Assembly: GCA_043228905.1 (NCBI GenBank)
Contig: JBHGNT010000001.1
Span: 22,506,001-22,570,000, forward strand
DNA: 64,000 bases
Direction: 5' to 3'
DNA from: Azolla caroliniana
Taxonomy: Eukaryota; Polypodiophyta
In this document: positions 53,604-64,000 of the stretch, in pieces
Numbering within the stretch: position 1 is the stretch's first letter
How the letters are laid out: each line of letters opens with the position of its first letter
Notes under the pieces: generated by a model
The model's database searches: none
Seen by the model: the letters and a program-made list of their open reading frames with translations, nothing else
What the model was told of the DNA's origin: nothing
Program-made: the position numbers and the translations under genes

Positions 53604-54146
53604 CTACGTGCTTATGTACCCTATGATCCTTAACTTGCTTTGAGGGGTTTGAAGTGTCAGGGTATCCTGTGAAACTATAAATTGATATCCAACACAAGGG
53701 AGTTTATCTACTCCTTGAGCCATTTCAACCCCCATCATGTTTGATTGACTAGAAATAGATTTTCCTACAAGCTTATCAAAGGGAACCGAACTGCCAGAGA
53801 CACCGATATTGATTTGTTGGTTTGCTTCAATTCCCATAACACTTGGAGGCATTTCCACATCTGTAATATCTTGAGCAGAGACAACTTTTCCTTTTAATTT
53901 TTCAGATGAATCCAAATTAACATTTGGTGTCAACTGCTGGTTCTCAACAATTTTCAAGGGTGGTTGGCCTACTATTAACCTTGGGAAAGTCTCAGACAAC
54001 TTAGTAGAAAGTAACTTTGTCTTTTGGGAAAAATGGGTTGATGGTTGATCTGAAATATTCACTTCATGTGACCGATCCTCTTCTACTTGGAGAGTAGAAT
54101 ATCTATTTTGTAAGGGGGGAAATTCCTTTAAATTATTGATTGACAC
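53604..54146 (-). pseudogene. LINE ORF1 C-terminal part
   Basis: An open minus-strand reading of 180 codons (SINNLKEFPPLQNRYSTLQVEED...), Ser/Gln/Val-rich and apparently disordered. Its position directly before the endonuclease fits ORF1. The usual N-terminal DUF4283 and CCHC knuckle are not seen, so the 5' part is lost or too decayed. Confidence 0.6.
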
Positions 54147-54289
54147 TTGATGACGCTTGTCATAAGATAATTGTGAGGATACTTTCCTATGGCCGACCTC
54201 AGTCCAACCCTTAGATCTAGCCTGAGATGGGACTATAGTTGTATTGGGTACATGCTTGTCTGTCTCTTTTATTAGAAGGTATGCATCAT

Positions 54290-55303
54290 TTTAGAGTTGA
54301 CATCTCTTAAATATGATATCATAACTATAAGTAAATTTATTTAAAGTGATTGAAACTAAGGCATTGATATATCTTTTGAGAATTAGGTGACACCCATGTT
54401 AATGACACTAAGCGATAAACTATATGGAGTTTAGGCAAGCTTTCATCTTCCAAACCAAGTTTTGTTGGAAACAACATGGTATGTGTTGTCTTGTTGGATC
54501 TTTTCCAAATAATGTATTTTGCGAATTTGGAGGTTGATACGAAACTTCTTGTGATTTGGAAAAATTGAGGGTTATGCTTGGTCCAAAGTTAGATAGGATG
54601 TAATTACCTTAACTTGAGCCTAAGAAGGACAAGATATTATTGATCCAGTAGACTAGACCCGAGCATCTTTGGAAAAGTTAATTATTATAGGATTCACTAC
54701 TGGTCAGGAGATATGGAAATTATTTTTGACTAATTGTTGTTATGAATGTTCTCCTAATTTAGGTGCACCTTGGCCAAGGGGCGGAAGCTGGAGTTTATGG
54801 AAAAGTTTCTTCTTTCTTTTTTTCTAAAAAAACCCTCCCATCAGTTATATACAAATGAGAATGTTATATACAAATCCTAGTAGGGATGCTATAGTTCCAT
54901 CTTATGTGGAGGCCCACTAACTCAAGAAAGGGAGAGCACAACCATTGCTAGATGAAGGCTAATCGTTGTCTTTCAACTCCATTGGATCCGCCCGTGAGAC
55001 CATCGTATTTGCTCTTTAGAGTGGTTACAACATCACTCCATGTCTCCTGCAATAATATTGCTTGATGCATGGTTTGGTTGGAGAAGACTCGTCTACAACA
55101 TTGTTTCTAGAGAATCCAAAGAGTTATGGGGCTGACCAATTCCAACACAACTTGATCCAACAAAACTTGAGCTTAAATTGGTATTAATAGGAGTTGAGTG
55201 GATATTGTCAATGGTGAGAAACAAGATCACTTGTTCTTTTATCACCAATGTCATCCCCTCTTCCTGATGTTTATACTTGTCAATTGGGGCATGCCATGAT
55301 GAT
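54290..55303. other. Intergenic region, unassigned
   Basis: No gene. A T/A-rich stretch at about 54810-54830 followed by decayed, weakly LINE-like minus-strand text to 55250 suggests another old LINE 3' end, but motifs are too weak to claim it. Confidence 0.4.
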
Positions 55304-55629
55304 TGTTGAGAATCAAGCTCAACTTGGTCTAGTGTGTGAACTCACCTTGAGAGTGAATAGACACTCCAACGGTCAAGAGTCACCATTAAGTCACCTCTTT
55401 GTATTCTAGCATTTAGTATGAGTCATAGAATCATATTCTATGACACATAACTTATGAGCTTTCACATTCCCCATGCTCCATGAGTCTTATAGTTAATGAA
55501 GAGAGAGGGTGACTATATAAAACACCCTCCTCCCACCTTGTATGATGTCGTGTCTTTCTCCTTTGTTAATATACTTAACCTTGCATATACTCTGTGTGTG
55601 TGTGTGTCTCTCTCTCTATCTATCTATCT

Positions 55630-55663
<34 letters not shown>

Positions 55664-55709
55664 TCATACCTATTCCGCTTCACAAGAATCCATCTCTTGA
55701 TTCTTTACA
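55304..55709 (+). repeat. 5' LTR of copia element 7
   Basis: TGTTGAGAATCAAGCTC...GATTCTTTACA, 406 bp. TATA box ctatataaa at about 55513 between 7-bp inverted arms GAGGGTG and CACCCTC. CT/TATC and (CA)n microsatellites at 55607-55660. Confidence 0.9.
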
Positions 55710-55722
55710 TGGTATCAGAGCG
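55710..55722 (+). other. Primer binding site, initiator tRNA-Met type
   Basis: TGGTATCAGAGCG directly after the LTR; this is the standard plant copia site complementary to the 3' end of initiator tRNA-Met. Confidence 0.9.
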
Positions 55723-55868
55723 ATTTGGTAGTTTGATCTAGCTCATTCGCCTCATCGTCATCGTGCGTTGTGCTCCACGCCGACGACCAAGAACCAGCTC
55801 ATCGCTAACGTAGCTTTGCTACATAGCTCGCATTCGAAGAGAGAAGAAGAAGAAGAAGAATCAACATA

Positions 55869-56790
55869 ATGAATACTCAAATGGGGAGCACTCTCCCTAC
55901 CAAGAAGTTGGATCGAAACAACTTCGCATCTTGGGAGTACAAGATGCACCAATAACTTGTCGGACAAGGCTATTGGAGCAACATCAAAGGAGCGCATGAA
56001 GACCGACCCGTCGACACGGTTCCCAGATACGCGACATGGGAACAAGCCGCAAGCCGCGTGATGTATTGTTTGGCGACATGTGTTCACGACCACATGCTCG
56101 GTTACATTCGAGAAGCCAAGACGCCGAAGGAAGCGTGGGAAAATCTACGAAAGATTTTCGCCGCCAACACGACCGCGAGGAAGCTTCAACTCCGCCAAGA
56201 GTTGAACAACATTCAACAAAGGGACATGTCCATCACGACATATACCTTGAAGATCAAGGAGCTCTGCGATTCGCTCGGCTCAATAAGCGTAAGTATAGAT
56301 GATGATGAGATGGTGCAAATATGCCTCGGCGGCCTCGCACCACGGTTCGGCGCGATGCGAACCGCCGTTCTAGCACGGGAGAAATCTCCCTCCTTCTTCG
56401 AGCTCCAATCAATGCTATTGGTCAAAGAAAACCACGTGCGTACAAGGAGCAATGAGTCGGAAGGCCACATGCTCTACACGCACTCTAACGGAGGAAGAGG
56501 ACTCGGACGAGCGAGAGGCCGATTCGGCCAAGGACAAGTCGGACGGGGTCCGACCTATGACAACAACTCCCAATTTCGGCCGCAAAACGGAGGCCAATGA
56601 GGAACCTTCGCAAGAAGGGGGAGCTTCCACTCCGGCCCGAGCCGTCAAAACGCAACCGAATGCGGATATTGCGGAAAACTCGGCCACCACGAAGAAGAGT
56701 GCCAAAAGAAGATGCGTGAATCGGCTTCCACAAGCCGATAACTCACGAATTACACACACAATTCTGACTACGAAGAGTATAGTGGAATGT
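55869..56790 (+). pseudogene. Copia gag of element 7
   Basis: ATG at 55869: MNTQMGSTLPTKKLDRNNFASWEYKMHQ and a stop at 55952, then WEQAASRVMYCLATCVHDHMLGYIREAKTPKEAWENLRKIF, LRQELNNIQQRDMSITTYTLKIKELCDSLGSI and a Gly/Arg-rich part. After the stop at 56597-56599 comes the knuckle CGYCGKLGHHEEEC (C-x2-C-x4-H-x4-C, about 56660). This is the typical UBN2/gag layout. Confidence 0.85.
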
Positions 56791-58110
56791 ATGGGAACAA
56801 CTCCGACTACGAAGATCGTGGCGGAATGTATGCACACAACTCCGACCGTGGCGGAATGTTCATGATGAAACATAGAGCAAACTCTATGTTGGCCTCTACC
56901 TCAACTAGTGCCTCCGGTCCGGAAGACGTATGGTTTGTCGATTCCGGTGCCTCGAACCATATGACATCGCATCAAGAATGGTTCCGAGAACTTCGAGAGC
57001 TGGACCGACCCGGCTATGTCAAAACCGGAGACGACACTACGCACCCGATTTGGCACATCGGCAATGTTCCGTTCGGAAAAGAAGGTAAGCAAAATTACAT
57101 TAAAAATGTCTTGCATGTACCGGCCATTACGAAGAATTTGGTCTCCGTCGGCCAAATTGTAGAGCAAGGGATGCAAGTTCGATTTAATCAAGGTGGTTGC
57201 TTCATTGAAAAAGAGGGCCGACTCATCGCACGCGGACGAAGAGAGGGCCAAATGTTCATTCTGAACTCACACGAGATGAAATCCTCCATGTTCACAAAGG
57301 GCATGAAAACCGACTCTGACATAGAGTTATGGCACAAGCGGATTGGCCATATAAATCTCCAAAAACTCAAAGCAATGAAATCGAAAGGAGTTGTCATCGG
57401 ACTCCCAACATTCAAAGAGAAGGAGATTGAAGGTGTATGCGAACCGTGCCAATTCGGCAAGCAACACCGACACCCATTCCCGAAAGAGCGGAACGTGAGC
57501 AAAGGTCTACTCGACATAGTCCATTCCGACGTAGGGGGACCGGCGCAGACGGCTACATTCGGCGGATGCCCGATATTACGTGCTCTTTATCGACGACTTC
57601 TCCAGGCACACTTGGATCTACCTGATGCGGCAAAAGAGAGAAGTGTTCGGACACTTCCAAACTTTCAAGAATGAAGTTGAGAAAGCCACGGGCCGACATG
57701 TACGTTGTCTTCGATCGGATGGCGGCAAGGAGTACTTCTCGGACGACTTCACGGCGTATCTCTGAAAGGAAGGAATTCGGTGAGAATTCACTTGCCGACA
57801 CACTCCGCCACAAAACGGGGTAGCCGAGCGCAAAAATCGGCACATCCTTGAAGTAACGCGGGCCATGATGAACGAGAAGCATATGCCCAAGTCATATTGG
57901 GCCGAAGCTGCAAATACGGCCGTCTACCTAATGAACCGGTGCACAACATTCGGCATGCACGAGGTCACTCCGCACGAAAAATACTTCGGAAAGAAGCCGG
58001 ACTTATCGCACACCCGGATATTCGGCGCGATAGCGTACGTGCACATCCCCGACGAGAAGCGTCAAAAGCTTGACCCAAAGTCGAAGAAATGTATCCTCGT
58101 ACGATAGTCA
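56787..58110 (+). pseudogene. Copia protease, GAG-pre-integrase and integrase of element 7
   Basis: Protease: VWFVDSGASNHMTSHQEWF with the catalytic DSG (about 56930). GAG-pre-integrase: IELWHKRIGHINLQKLKAM, CEPCQFGKQHRHPFP. Integrase: LLDIVHSDVGGP (first D), frameshift near 57543, VLFIDDFSRHTWIYLM, RHVRCLRSDGGKEYF (second D), two stops near 57764 and 57781, a TPPQNGVAERKNRH-like block (E), then MNEKHMPKSYWAEAANTAVYLMNRC, and ARIFGAIAYVHIPDEKRQKLDPKSKKCILV-like text ending in a stop at 58105. Complete in parts, broken in frame. Confidence 0.85.
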
Positions 58111-58281
58111 CTAGAGCAAAAGGGGTACAAGTGCTACAACCCCTCAACTCGAAAACCTCGAGTAAGTCGAGACGTCGTTTTTTACGAGTCCGCATCCTGG
58201 TACGCACCAGAGACAACTTCGACTCCGACTCCGCTCGACCCGGAATCGGCTGAACAAGAGATAGAGGATGAAGATAATTTT

Positions 58282-60012
58282 ATGTGCATGTTCGAAGAAT
58301 GTTCGATCAAGACCCGACTGAGCGGACCACAAGAGCCTCCGAGCGATCAAAGCACATCACGGCCTAGCCCGAAGATGGACAAAGGCAAGGCGAAAATGGC
58401 GGAATACGAAGATGATCGCTTCGGTGAGGATGAATCGACTCACTCACTTGACAGTGCGTTCGGCGGTTTCGACGTACCAATCAGAGCTAAGAAAGCCCTC
58501 ACCTCTGCAAATGAAAAGCTCCGCCACTCCACCCGTGAAAAGAATCCGGTTAGCCGATTCAGCTACAATGACTACATGGCATATCACTATGCCTTTATGA
58601 TGAAGGTGGCGACAATACGCGAGCCGGAAACATTCTCCGAAGCAGCCAAGGATCCGCGATGGATCGAAGCCATGAACGAGGAGATGCAGGCACTACGCAA
58701 GAATGAGACGTGGGATCTCGTTCCCATCTCACCACACAAAAAGGCGATCGGATGCAGATGGATTTACAAAGTGAAGTACAATGCCGATGGTTCCGTCAAC
58801 CGCTACAAAGCGCGACTCGTAGCGAAAGGATACGCTCAGACGCATGGCGTCGACTACGAAGAAACCTTTGCCCCGGTGGCAAAGATGATGACGGTACGGA
58901 CCGTAATTGCGCTTGCCGCGGCGAAAGGGTGGCACCTCCATCAAATGGACGTCAAGAACGCCTTTCTACAAGGCGAATTAGAAGAGGAGGTGTACATGAT
59001 ACAACCACCCGGCTTCAACTCGTGCACCCATCCGAAAGCCGTATGCCAACTCAAGAAGCCACTCTACGGCCTCAAGTAAGCACCGCGTGCTTGGCATTTG
59101 AAGATAACGCAATATCTTCATCAAATCGGCTTCCGTATGTCAAAATCGGACAATTCCCTCTACATACGAAGCGATTCCGCAAGTCTGATTGTCATCATCT
59201 TATATGTGGATGACCTAGTCATTGGAGGTGAGCATCTCGTCGAAATCAATAAGGTCAAATCCCTCCTTTCCGACAAATTCGAGATGACGGACATGAAGGA
59301 GCTCCACTACTTCCTCAACATCGAGGTAATTCAGACTCTGGCTGGAATCATGATCTCTCAATGACACTACATCCTCAACTTGTTATACAAGTTCGGGATG
59401 GCTGAGTGCAAATCCGCGGCAACCCCGCTCGATCGCAACCTCAAACTAGATGTGAACTCCGGCACCAAAGCGTGTGAGCCGACTCATTATTGGCAACATA
59501 TCGGGAGTCTCATCTACCTCACGATCACACGACCCTATCTCAGTTATCCGGTCAGTGTCCTTAGCCAATTCATGCAAACACCGCGGGATACTCACTTGGA
59601 TTGTGCTAAGCGAGTTCTACGATACGTGAGCGGTACAATGGATTACGACATACTTTACAAGACCGCGATGCCAATACGACTCGAGGGGTACACTCATGCC
59701 GATTGGGCCGGCTACAAAGCCGATAGAAGATCAACCTCCGGATTTGTTTTCTCCCTCGACAGCGGAGCAATATCCTGGAGTAGCAAGAAGCAACCTACTG
59801 TCGCTCTTTCGAGTACGGAGGCGGAATACAGGGGCACAACTGTAGCTGCGTGTGAAGCCGTATGGCTCAAGAGGATTTTGAAGGATTTGGGCGTACCCAT
59901 CGAGGATCCGACTTCCCTTTATTGCGACAACATGAGCAGTATCTATCTGGCTCTGAACCCGGTGTTCCACGCGCGGACAAAGCACATCGAAGTGCACTAT
60001 CACTTCATTTGA
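58282..60012 (+). pseudogene. Copia RT and RNase H of element 7
   Basis: RVT_2 start: [95 protein letters not shown] then stop at 59077 (Gln in relatives), ILYVDDLVIGG (intact), MISQ stop 59361 HYI (Arg in relatives). RNase H: PLDRNLKLD, THADWAGYKADRRSTSGFVFSLDSGAISWSSKKQPTVALSSTEAEYRG, YCDNMSSIYLALNPVFHARTKHIEVHYHFI, stop 60010 (Arg in relatives), then IFTKALGADKL near 60090. Apart from the stops the domains look intact. Confidence 0.9.
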
Positions 60013-60427
60013 GAGCGCGTTCTAGCTGGCGATGTCGACCTACAACACATTAGCACCAATCTTCAAACGGCCAACATCTTCACTAAAGCCTTAGGAGCCG
60101 ACAAGCTCTGGCAATTCATGACCAATCTCGGATTGACGATCCCTGACCTACCAAGCTTGAGGGGGAGTACTGAAGACACTCCGCAATGACACGTGGATTA
60201 CGCAATGACGCAATGAAGATGCGAAGAGCTGATCCACCGCGCAAAGCCGCGAAGAAAGACGCAAGCTGAAGCACAGACTTCGTAACTACGCACAACGCAA
60301 GCTGGAGCACGGATTCCACAAGTCCGCATAAAGCGAGTCGACACGAGTCGACGTGGACTCCGGAACGCGAGTCGAAGCGGATTTCGGATACCGTCTGAAA
60401 CCGACCCGACTTGAGCTTGAGGGGGCG
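60013..60427 (+). other. Spacer between RNase H and 3' LTR, with two polypurine-like tracts
   Basis: After the RNase H end the text agcttgaggggg occurs twice, at about 60157-60170 and 60414-60425; only the second touches the LTR. Between them lies about 250 bp of GC-rich, repetitive (gcgaag, gagtcga) non-coding DNA. Confidence 0.65.
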
Positions 60428-60528
60428 TGTTGAGAATCAAGCTCAACTTGTTCTAGTGTGTGAACTCACCTTGAGAGTGAATAGACACTCCAATGGTCAA
60501 GAGTCACCATTAAGTCACCTCTTTGTAT
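60428..60528 (+). repeat. Truncated 3' LTR of copia element 7
   Basis: TGTTGAGAATCAAGCTC... matches the first 101 bp of 55304-55709 with very few differences, then stops at ctttgtat. The high identity suggests a fairly young insertion that later lost the rest of its LTR. Confidence 0.85.
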
Positions 60529-62147
60529 GTCCTAGTCTTGACCTTTACCTTTAGGTTGACTCTTCCCTTCTTGGCTCTACCACCTACCTTGCCTTTCTCG
60601 GCTCTGCCTCCCCGTTGTTCGGATGGCTCCAGCTTTGACCCGTTCATTTGACTGCACCCCTTGCATCTGGCTAGTCTCCACACGTCTGACATGTCCTCGG
60701 GTTCTCTAGCTGATCTGGAGGTTCCGACTTCTTCAGTTGTTTCGAAATCGAATTCTTCACCCGATTCAGCTCCTTGGACATCTCTCCCCCCCTCTCCTTT
60801 GCTTTGACCTATGCTTCTTATGCTTATGCTTCTCCCCCTCAAGTTTGGCATGTTGAGGTGCTGTATGCCAAGCATGCTCGAAAATTGCCGCAACTTGTCC
60901 AGACCGAGAGGTTTGGTGAAAATATTGGCAGCCTGCCGATCAGTAGGAACATATATGAGTTCCATTTCACTGGAGAGAACACACTCACAGACAAAATGAT
61001 AGTGCACCACAATGTGCTTGGTCTAGGCATGGAAAACAAGGTTTTTCGCAAGTTGGATGCTGTTGAGGTTGTCGTAGTATATGAGTGTTGGTTTAGACAC
61101 CTCTACGTGCAGATCCATCAAGAGCCACTTGAGCCATATGGCTTTGCATTTCGCGACAACCACTCCTCTATACTCGGACTTAGTGCTCAACAATGCCACT
61201 ATCGCCTACTTCTTGCTGCTCTAGGCGATCATGACACTTCCCAATGAAAACTCGAATCTAAACGTTCAGGTATATAAGGCTTCCGATAATCTATCAGAAC
61301 CGTGTCAAATCGCACAGTATTCCAAAACCTTGGCAAAGCTTCATGTTTTGGTCCAGAGGAGCCGAAACGGATTTGCAATCCGTCATGCCGAATTCGAAGA
61401 GCATACTCAACACATAATGCCGTTGGCTGATCAGTATGCCTTCTGGGGTACAGATCACTTCGATCTCGAGAAAGTAAGGAAGGTCCCCTAGATCCTTCAT
61501 CTCAAATGCTGCAGAAAGCTTGGATTTGACGTGGTCGATTTCCTCTAGGTCGGCGATGGCGATGACTAAATCATCTACATAGACCAAGATGCTTATTGGG
61601 CCATGCTGATCCTATTGGATGAATAGTGACGAATCCGACTTCGATGGAGAAAACCCCATTTGACACAGTCATTGCGGGATCTTTGTGTTCCAAGCACGTG
61701 GGGCTTGCTTTAGTTCGTATGAGGACTTCTTCAATCGGCAAACTACCGATGTGTTCAATCCAGACTGAAATCCTGGAGGCTGCACCATATACACCTGTTC
61801 TTGAAGCTCTCATTGTAGGAACACATTCTTCACATCCATATGGTGTAGATGCCATCCCTTTGCCGCTGCTACCGCCAGCAGGACACATATGGTCGTCATC
61901 TTCGTGACCGACACAAATGTCTCATTGTAATCGATGTCGTGTTGCTACCCGTAGCCTTTAGCCACCAATCGGGCCTTGTACTGGTTGACGGATCCATCGA
62001 CGTTGTACTTGACCTTGTAACCCACTTGCATCCGATCGGCTTCACACCCTTGGGGGCGTCAACCAGGTCCCATGTCTCATTTTTTGCCAATGTGCACATC
62101 TCTTCCTCCATTGCGGCACGCCAATTTGTGTCCTTCGGCAAGGTTAT
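60529..62147 (-). mobile_element. Copia element 8, RT-RNase H fragment
   Basis: Minus strand: RT start (62141-61896: [38 protein letters not shown]), damaged middle, palm MVYVDDLVIAIADLEEI (61587), then RHYVLSMLFEFGM, RNase H pieces to 61040 and the closing part at 61010-60880 (HYHFVCECVLS, VPTDRQAANIFTKPLGLDKLRQF). No gag, integrase or LTR. A gypsy LTR has inserted at its upstream side (about 62147). Confidence 0.75.
60536..61010 (-). pseudogene. Copia RNase H end with a C-terminal charged extension
   Basis: A 166-codon open minus-strand reading. The first 60 residues are the RNase H end (IFTKPLGLDKLRQFSSMLGIQHLNMPNLRG). In most copia elements pol ends there; here the reading runs on for another 95 Lys/Glu/Gly-rich residues (SKGEGG, RAEKGKVGGRAKKGRVNLKVKVK). 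It overlaps what should be polypurine tract (ttgagggggag at about 60843-60833). Confidence 0.6.
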
Positions 62148-62769
62148 GGACTAGGAGGAGGAGAATTTTAAGGCTAATAAGAATACAAATAGATTGTAAG
62201 AAAGAGATGTAGAGAACCTCGTGAATTCCACAAGTGTATTATATTAGATTAATATTTAGAAATCGTAATTAAACTCAAGAATCAACACCAACAATACAAC
62301 TTTCTCCTCTCCTCATATAGTGATGGAAGAGGCTAAGTATATAACTTACCATATGGCAAGCATCATGCTATTTTGAAAGTGTTCATGCACACTAAATGTG
62401 CATGAATCACTTTTTCTATCATGGTTTTCCATCTAATTATAGTGCTCATGCACACTAGATGTGCATGAGTAGCTATTTTTATAAAACGTTTTCTTTAACT
62501 AAAGTTTTATGCACACTACACGTATATAAGTAGCGTTTTCTAGAATTTATATGTGAGGATAAAGTTTTCTAAATATTAAATCCATAATTATATTATTCAT
62601 GATGAGTTGGTATAATGGTAAAGTTTGGGTTTGTTTACATGCGGGTACAGGGTTTGAAACTTGCCATGTGCATGTGATGTATATTTTAGTAATTTTTTCT
62701 ATTTCTTTATTTTTATTTAATTGGGTACTCTGTACATATTTCATGTAATGTACGAAGTACACTACGACA
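62148..62769 (-). repeat. Probable 3' LTR of a minus-strand gypsy
   Basis: On the minus strand it begins TGTCGTAG at 62769, next to a purine tract (cggagggggtgag, 62770-62782), and ends about 62148, where copia RT text resumes. AT-rich, with TATA-like words (about 62340) and two hairpins with RY words. Ends are inferred from the neighbours; no target duplication confirmed. Confidence 0.5.
62382..62469. repeat. Two 10-bp-arm hairpins with RY words
   Basis: TTCATGCACA-ctaaa-TGTGCATGAA (62382-62406) and CTCATGCACA-ctaga-TGTGCATGAG (62445-62469), 63 bp apart. A weaker third relative lies at 62508-62530. Confidence 0.85.
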
Positions 62770-64000
62770 CTCACCCCCTCCGAACTTGCACACCCTCGTA
62801 TACTTTTCCATTTAATACTTTTCGAACTTCGTATGGTCCGAACCACCTTTGAGTGAATTTCCGTATCGTTCTGTGTTGATGATCCAAACTGCTATTGTAG
62901 CCGATCACCCAATCTCCTTCTTCAATCTTCCGGGGTCGTCGATGGTATTTTTTTTCGAATCATCGTTTGCTATGGAATTGTGCTTCTTGTTGTCGGCATA
63001 CCGCTTCCGCTATGTCATTTGGTCTTCCTTCAAGTTGTCATATCCGGAACTCTAGTAGTTCTTCCCGACTCATCTCTTCCTTCCATGGTAGCACCGCCCA
63101 TGTCGAAATTGTGGTTTTCATAGGCATTATCGGAGCTTGTCCAGTCATAAGTTTTGCTGGCATATAACCAGTCACGGAACTATGTGTTGATCGATGCACC
63201 CATAGTGCATACGGAAGCATCTATGGCCAAATCTTCACCTTTCCATCACATGCTTTTGCAAGTGCTTTTACAATTGGACTATGTCATCTTTTGATCTACC
63301 CGTTTGCTTCTAGATTGTATGTCGTGGTTAGTGTCAACCATACTCTATGGTTCGCGAAGAATTCCCTAGATTTATCAGAGTCATGGTCTCCCCGATCCTC
63401 AATCACTTGTCCTACGCACCCATACCTACAAAACACTTCTTCTAAGAGAAATTGGCATACTACAGAACATGTTTTCCTCCGTCGCGCCCGACCTTCTACT
63501 TGGTTCGCCAAATCCTCCTAAGTTAGCACCAAGTACTTATTTTGTCCTGTCACGGTTGGCATGGCCGTGATGTTGACCCTCCATTTAAAGTTGATTGTCG
63601 GTGAGAATGTCGAATGTAATTAATCCCGGTATTGAACTGTAGAGTAGATTTGACATTTCTTGCAACTTTCCGTGAACTCCGCTACATCCTTGTACATATT
63701 CTTCCACCAATATTTTTGCTTGATCTTTGCAAATGTCACCCATGTTCCCCGATGACCACCCCAATCGGATTCATGAAATTCAGATATTATCTATTTTTGT
63801 TGTTCCTTTGTGCCAACTCCCTGTTGGTCTTTTCGGCTCCCTCCAGATTAATCCATTGTTCAAGAATAACTTCCGGACTTGCCATTTCTTCCTTCGGATC
63901 TCGGCTCTCTTTTCCTTATTTTCCAACGATTCCTCGATTTCTTGTAGCGCTTTCCCGATCAACAAGCTTTCTCCTTCGTATTCGTCTTCTCGGAACTCCT
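62770..64000 (-). pseudogene. Ty3/gypsy integrase, runs off the window
   Basis: Minus strand: upstream text to 63560 with zinc-finger-like CKKCQ, then TAMPTVTGQNKYLVL (first D region), QVIEDRGDHDSDKSREFFANHRVWLTLTTTYNLEANG (normally AYNPEANGxxERGH), ALWVHRSTHSSVTGYMPAKLMTGQAPIMP, and a C-terminal GDWVIGYNSS...RTIRKFTQRWFGPYEVRKVL, the post-integrase fold of gypsy elements. Frames are broken. The rest of pol lies beyond 64000. Confidence 0.7.

Larger units (their letters stand above)
48574..54290 (-). mobile_element. L1-type LINE, minus strand, nearly full length but dead
   Basis: Minus-strand order: ORF1 end (54146-53604), endonuclease (about 53500-52560), linker, RT (about 51590-50850), C-terminal zinc-binding region (to 49034), 3' UTR and an (ATA/TAA)n tail at 48574-48602. 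Endonuclease of the AP type before RT plus a plant L1 layout. A 507-bp inverted-repeat element sits in the linker. Many stops. The 5' end is not resolved; no target duplication seen. Confidence 0.85.
55304..60528 (+). mobile_element. Ty1/copia element 7, nearly complete but dead
   Basis: 5' LTR 55304-55709, primer binding site 55710-55722, gag, protease, integrase, RT, RNase H, then a 400-bp spacer, polypurine tract (60414-60427) and a truncated 3' LTR (60428-60528) that breaks where a minus-strand copia fragment begins. Same family as element 6. Better preserved than its neighbours and higher in GC. Roughly ten stops or shifts; several stand where family members have Gln or Arg codons. Confidence 0.9.

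Noticed and set aside
54830-55250. Second L1-type LINE 3' end
   Set aside because: Only vague similarity by eye; motifs not clear enough to annotate.
55710-55728. tRNA gene
   Set aside because: It is the primer binding site complementary to a tRNA 3' end, not a tRNA gene.

Overview
The window is nuclear DNA of a land plant. Evidence: one host gene with GAMYB-type R2R3-MYB structure, split by introns and carrying a miR159/miR319-type target site; many decayed Ty1/copia and Ty3/gypsy retrotransposons with plant-type LTRs and an initiator-tRNA-Met primer binding site; an L1-type LINE; and short hAT-like elements. Species cannot be read from the sequence. The MYB repeats are rather divergent from angiosperm GAMYBs as I know them, and one gypsy element looks more like fungal or animal chromoviruses than common plant clades. 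An early-diverging land-plant lineage is therefore possible, but this is a guess.

Layout. 1-29.9 kb is a nested pile of retrotransposons. Two minus-strand copia remnants (1-3 kb, 3-4.7 kb) are followed by a plus-strand LTR (4.7-5.36 kb) and by a minus-strand copia gag split by a 4.97-kb insertion (5813-10786) with a perfect 5-bp target duplication. That insertion holds two LINE 3' ends, a minisatellite, and fragments of two host genes (an eEF1A start and a von Willebrand A domain of the WAV3 type). Next come plus-strand copia RT/RNase H pieces containing two solo LTRs (11.6-13.8 kb), a nearly complete but decayed minus copia (13.8-19.1 kb), a plus-strand gypsy inserted in that copia's LTR and cut off at its 3' end (19.1-23.4 kb), a deletion-derivative copia with both LTRs (23.5-27.4 kb), another LTR, and a copia 3' half with its LTR (28.1-29.85 kb).

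29.9-36.7 kb is AT-rich with no recognisable gene. 36.7-38.97 kb is the upstream and leader region of the MYB gene, dense in microsatellites and holding two more 3' ends of the LINE family seen at 6-10 kb. The MYB gene runs from 38974 to 43926: three coding exons, two introns, 780 codons. After 3.6 kb of plain intergenic DNA comes a 954-bp hAT-like element (47542-48495), an L1-type LINE on the minus strand (48.57-54.3 kb) broken by a 507-bp inverted-repeat element, a plus-strand copia with 5' LTR and truncated 3' LTR (55.3-60.5 kb), a minus-strand copia fragment (60.5-62.1 kb), and the 3' end of a minus-strand gypsy (62.15-64 kb) that runs out of the window.

Only the MYB gene is likely to encode a working host protein. 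Everything else is mobile-element sequence in various states of decay, and no operon-like cooperation exists. The points most worth checking are the LINE family whose 3' ends share a covarying hairpin and always abut CT microsatellites, the gene-fragment-carrying 4.97-kb insertion, the miR319-like variant of the GAMYB target site, and the fungal-like gypsy with its excess of AGTACT palindromes.
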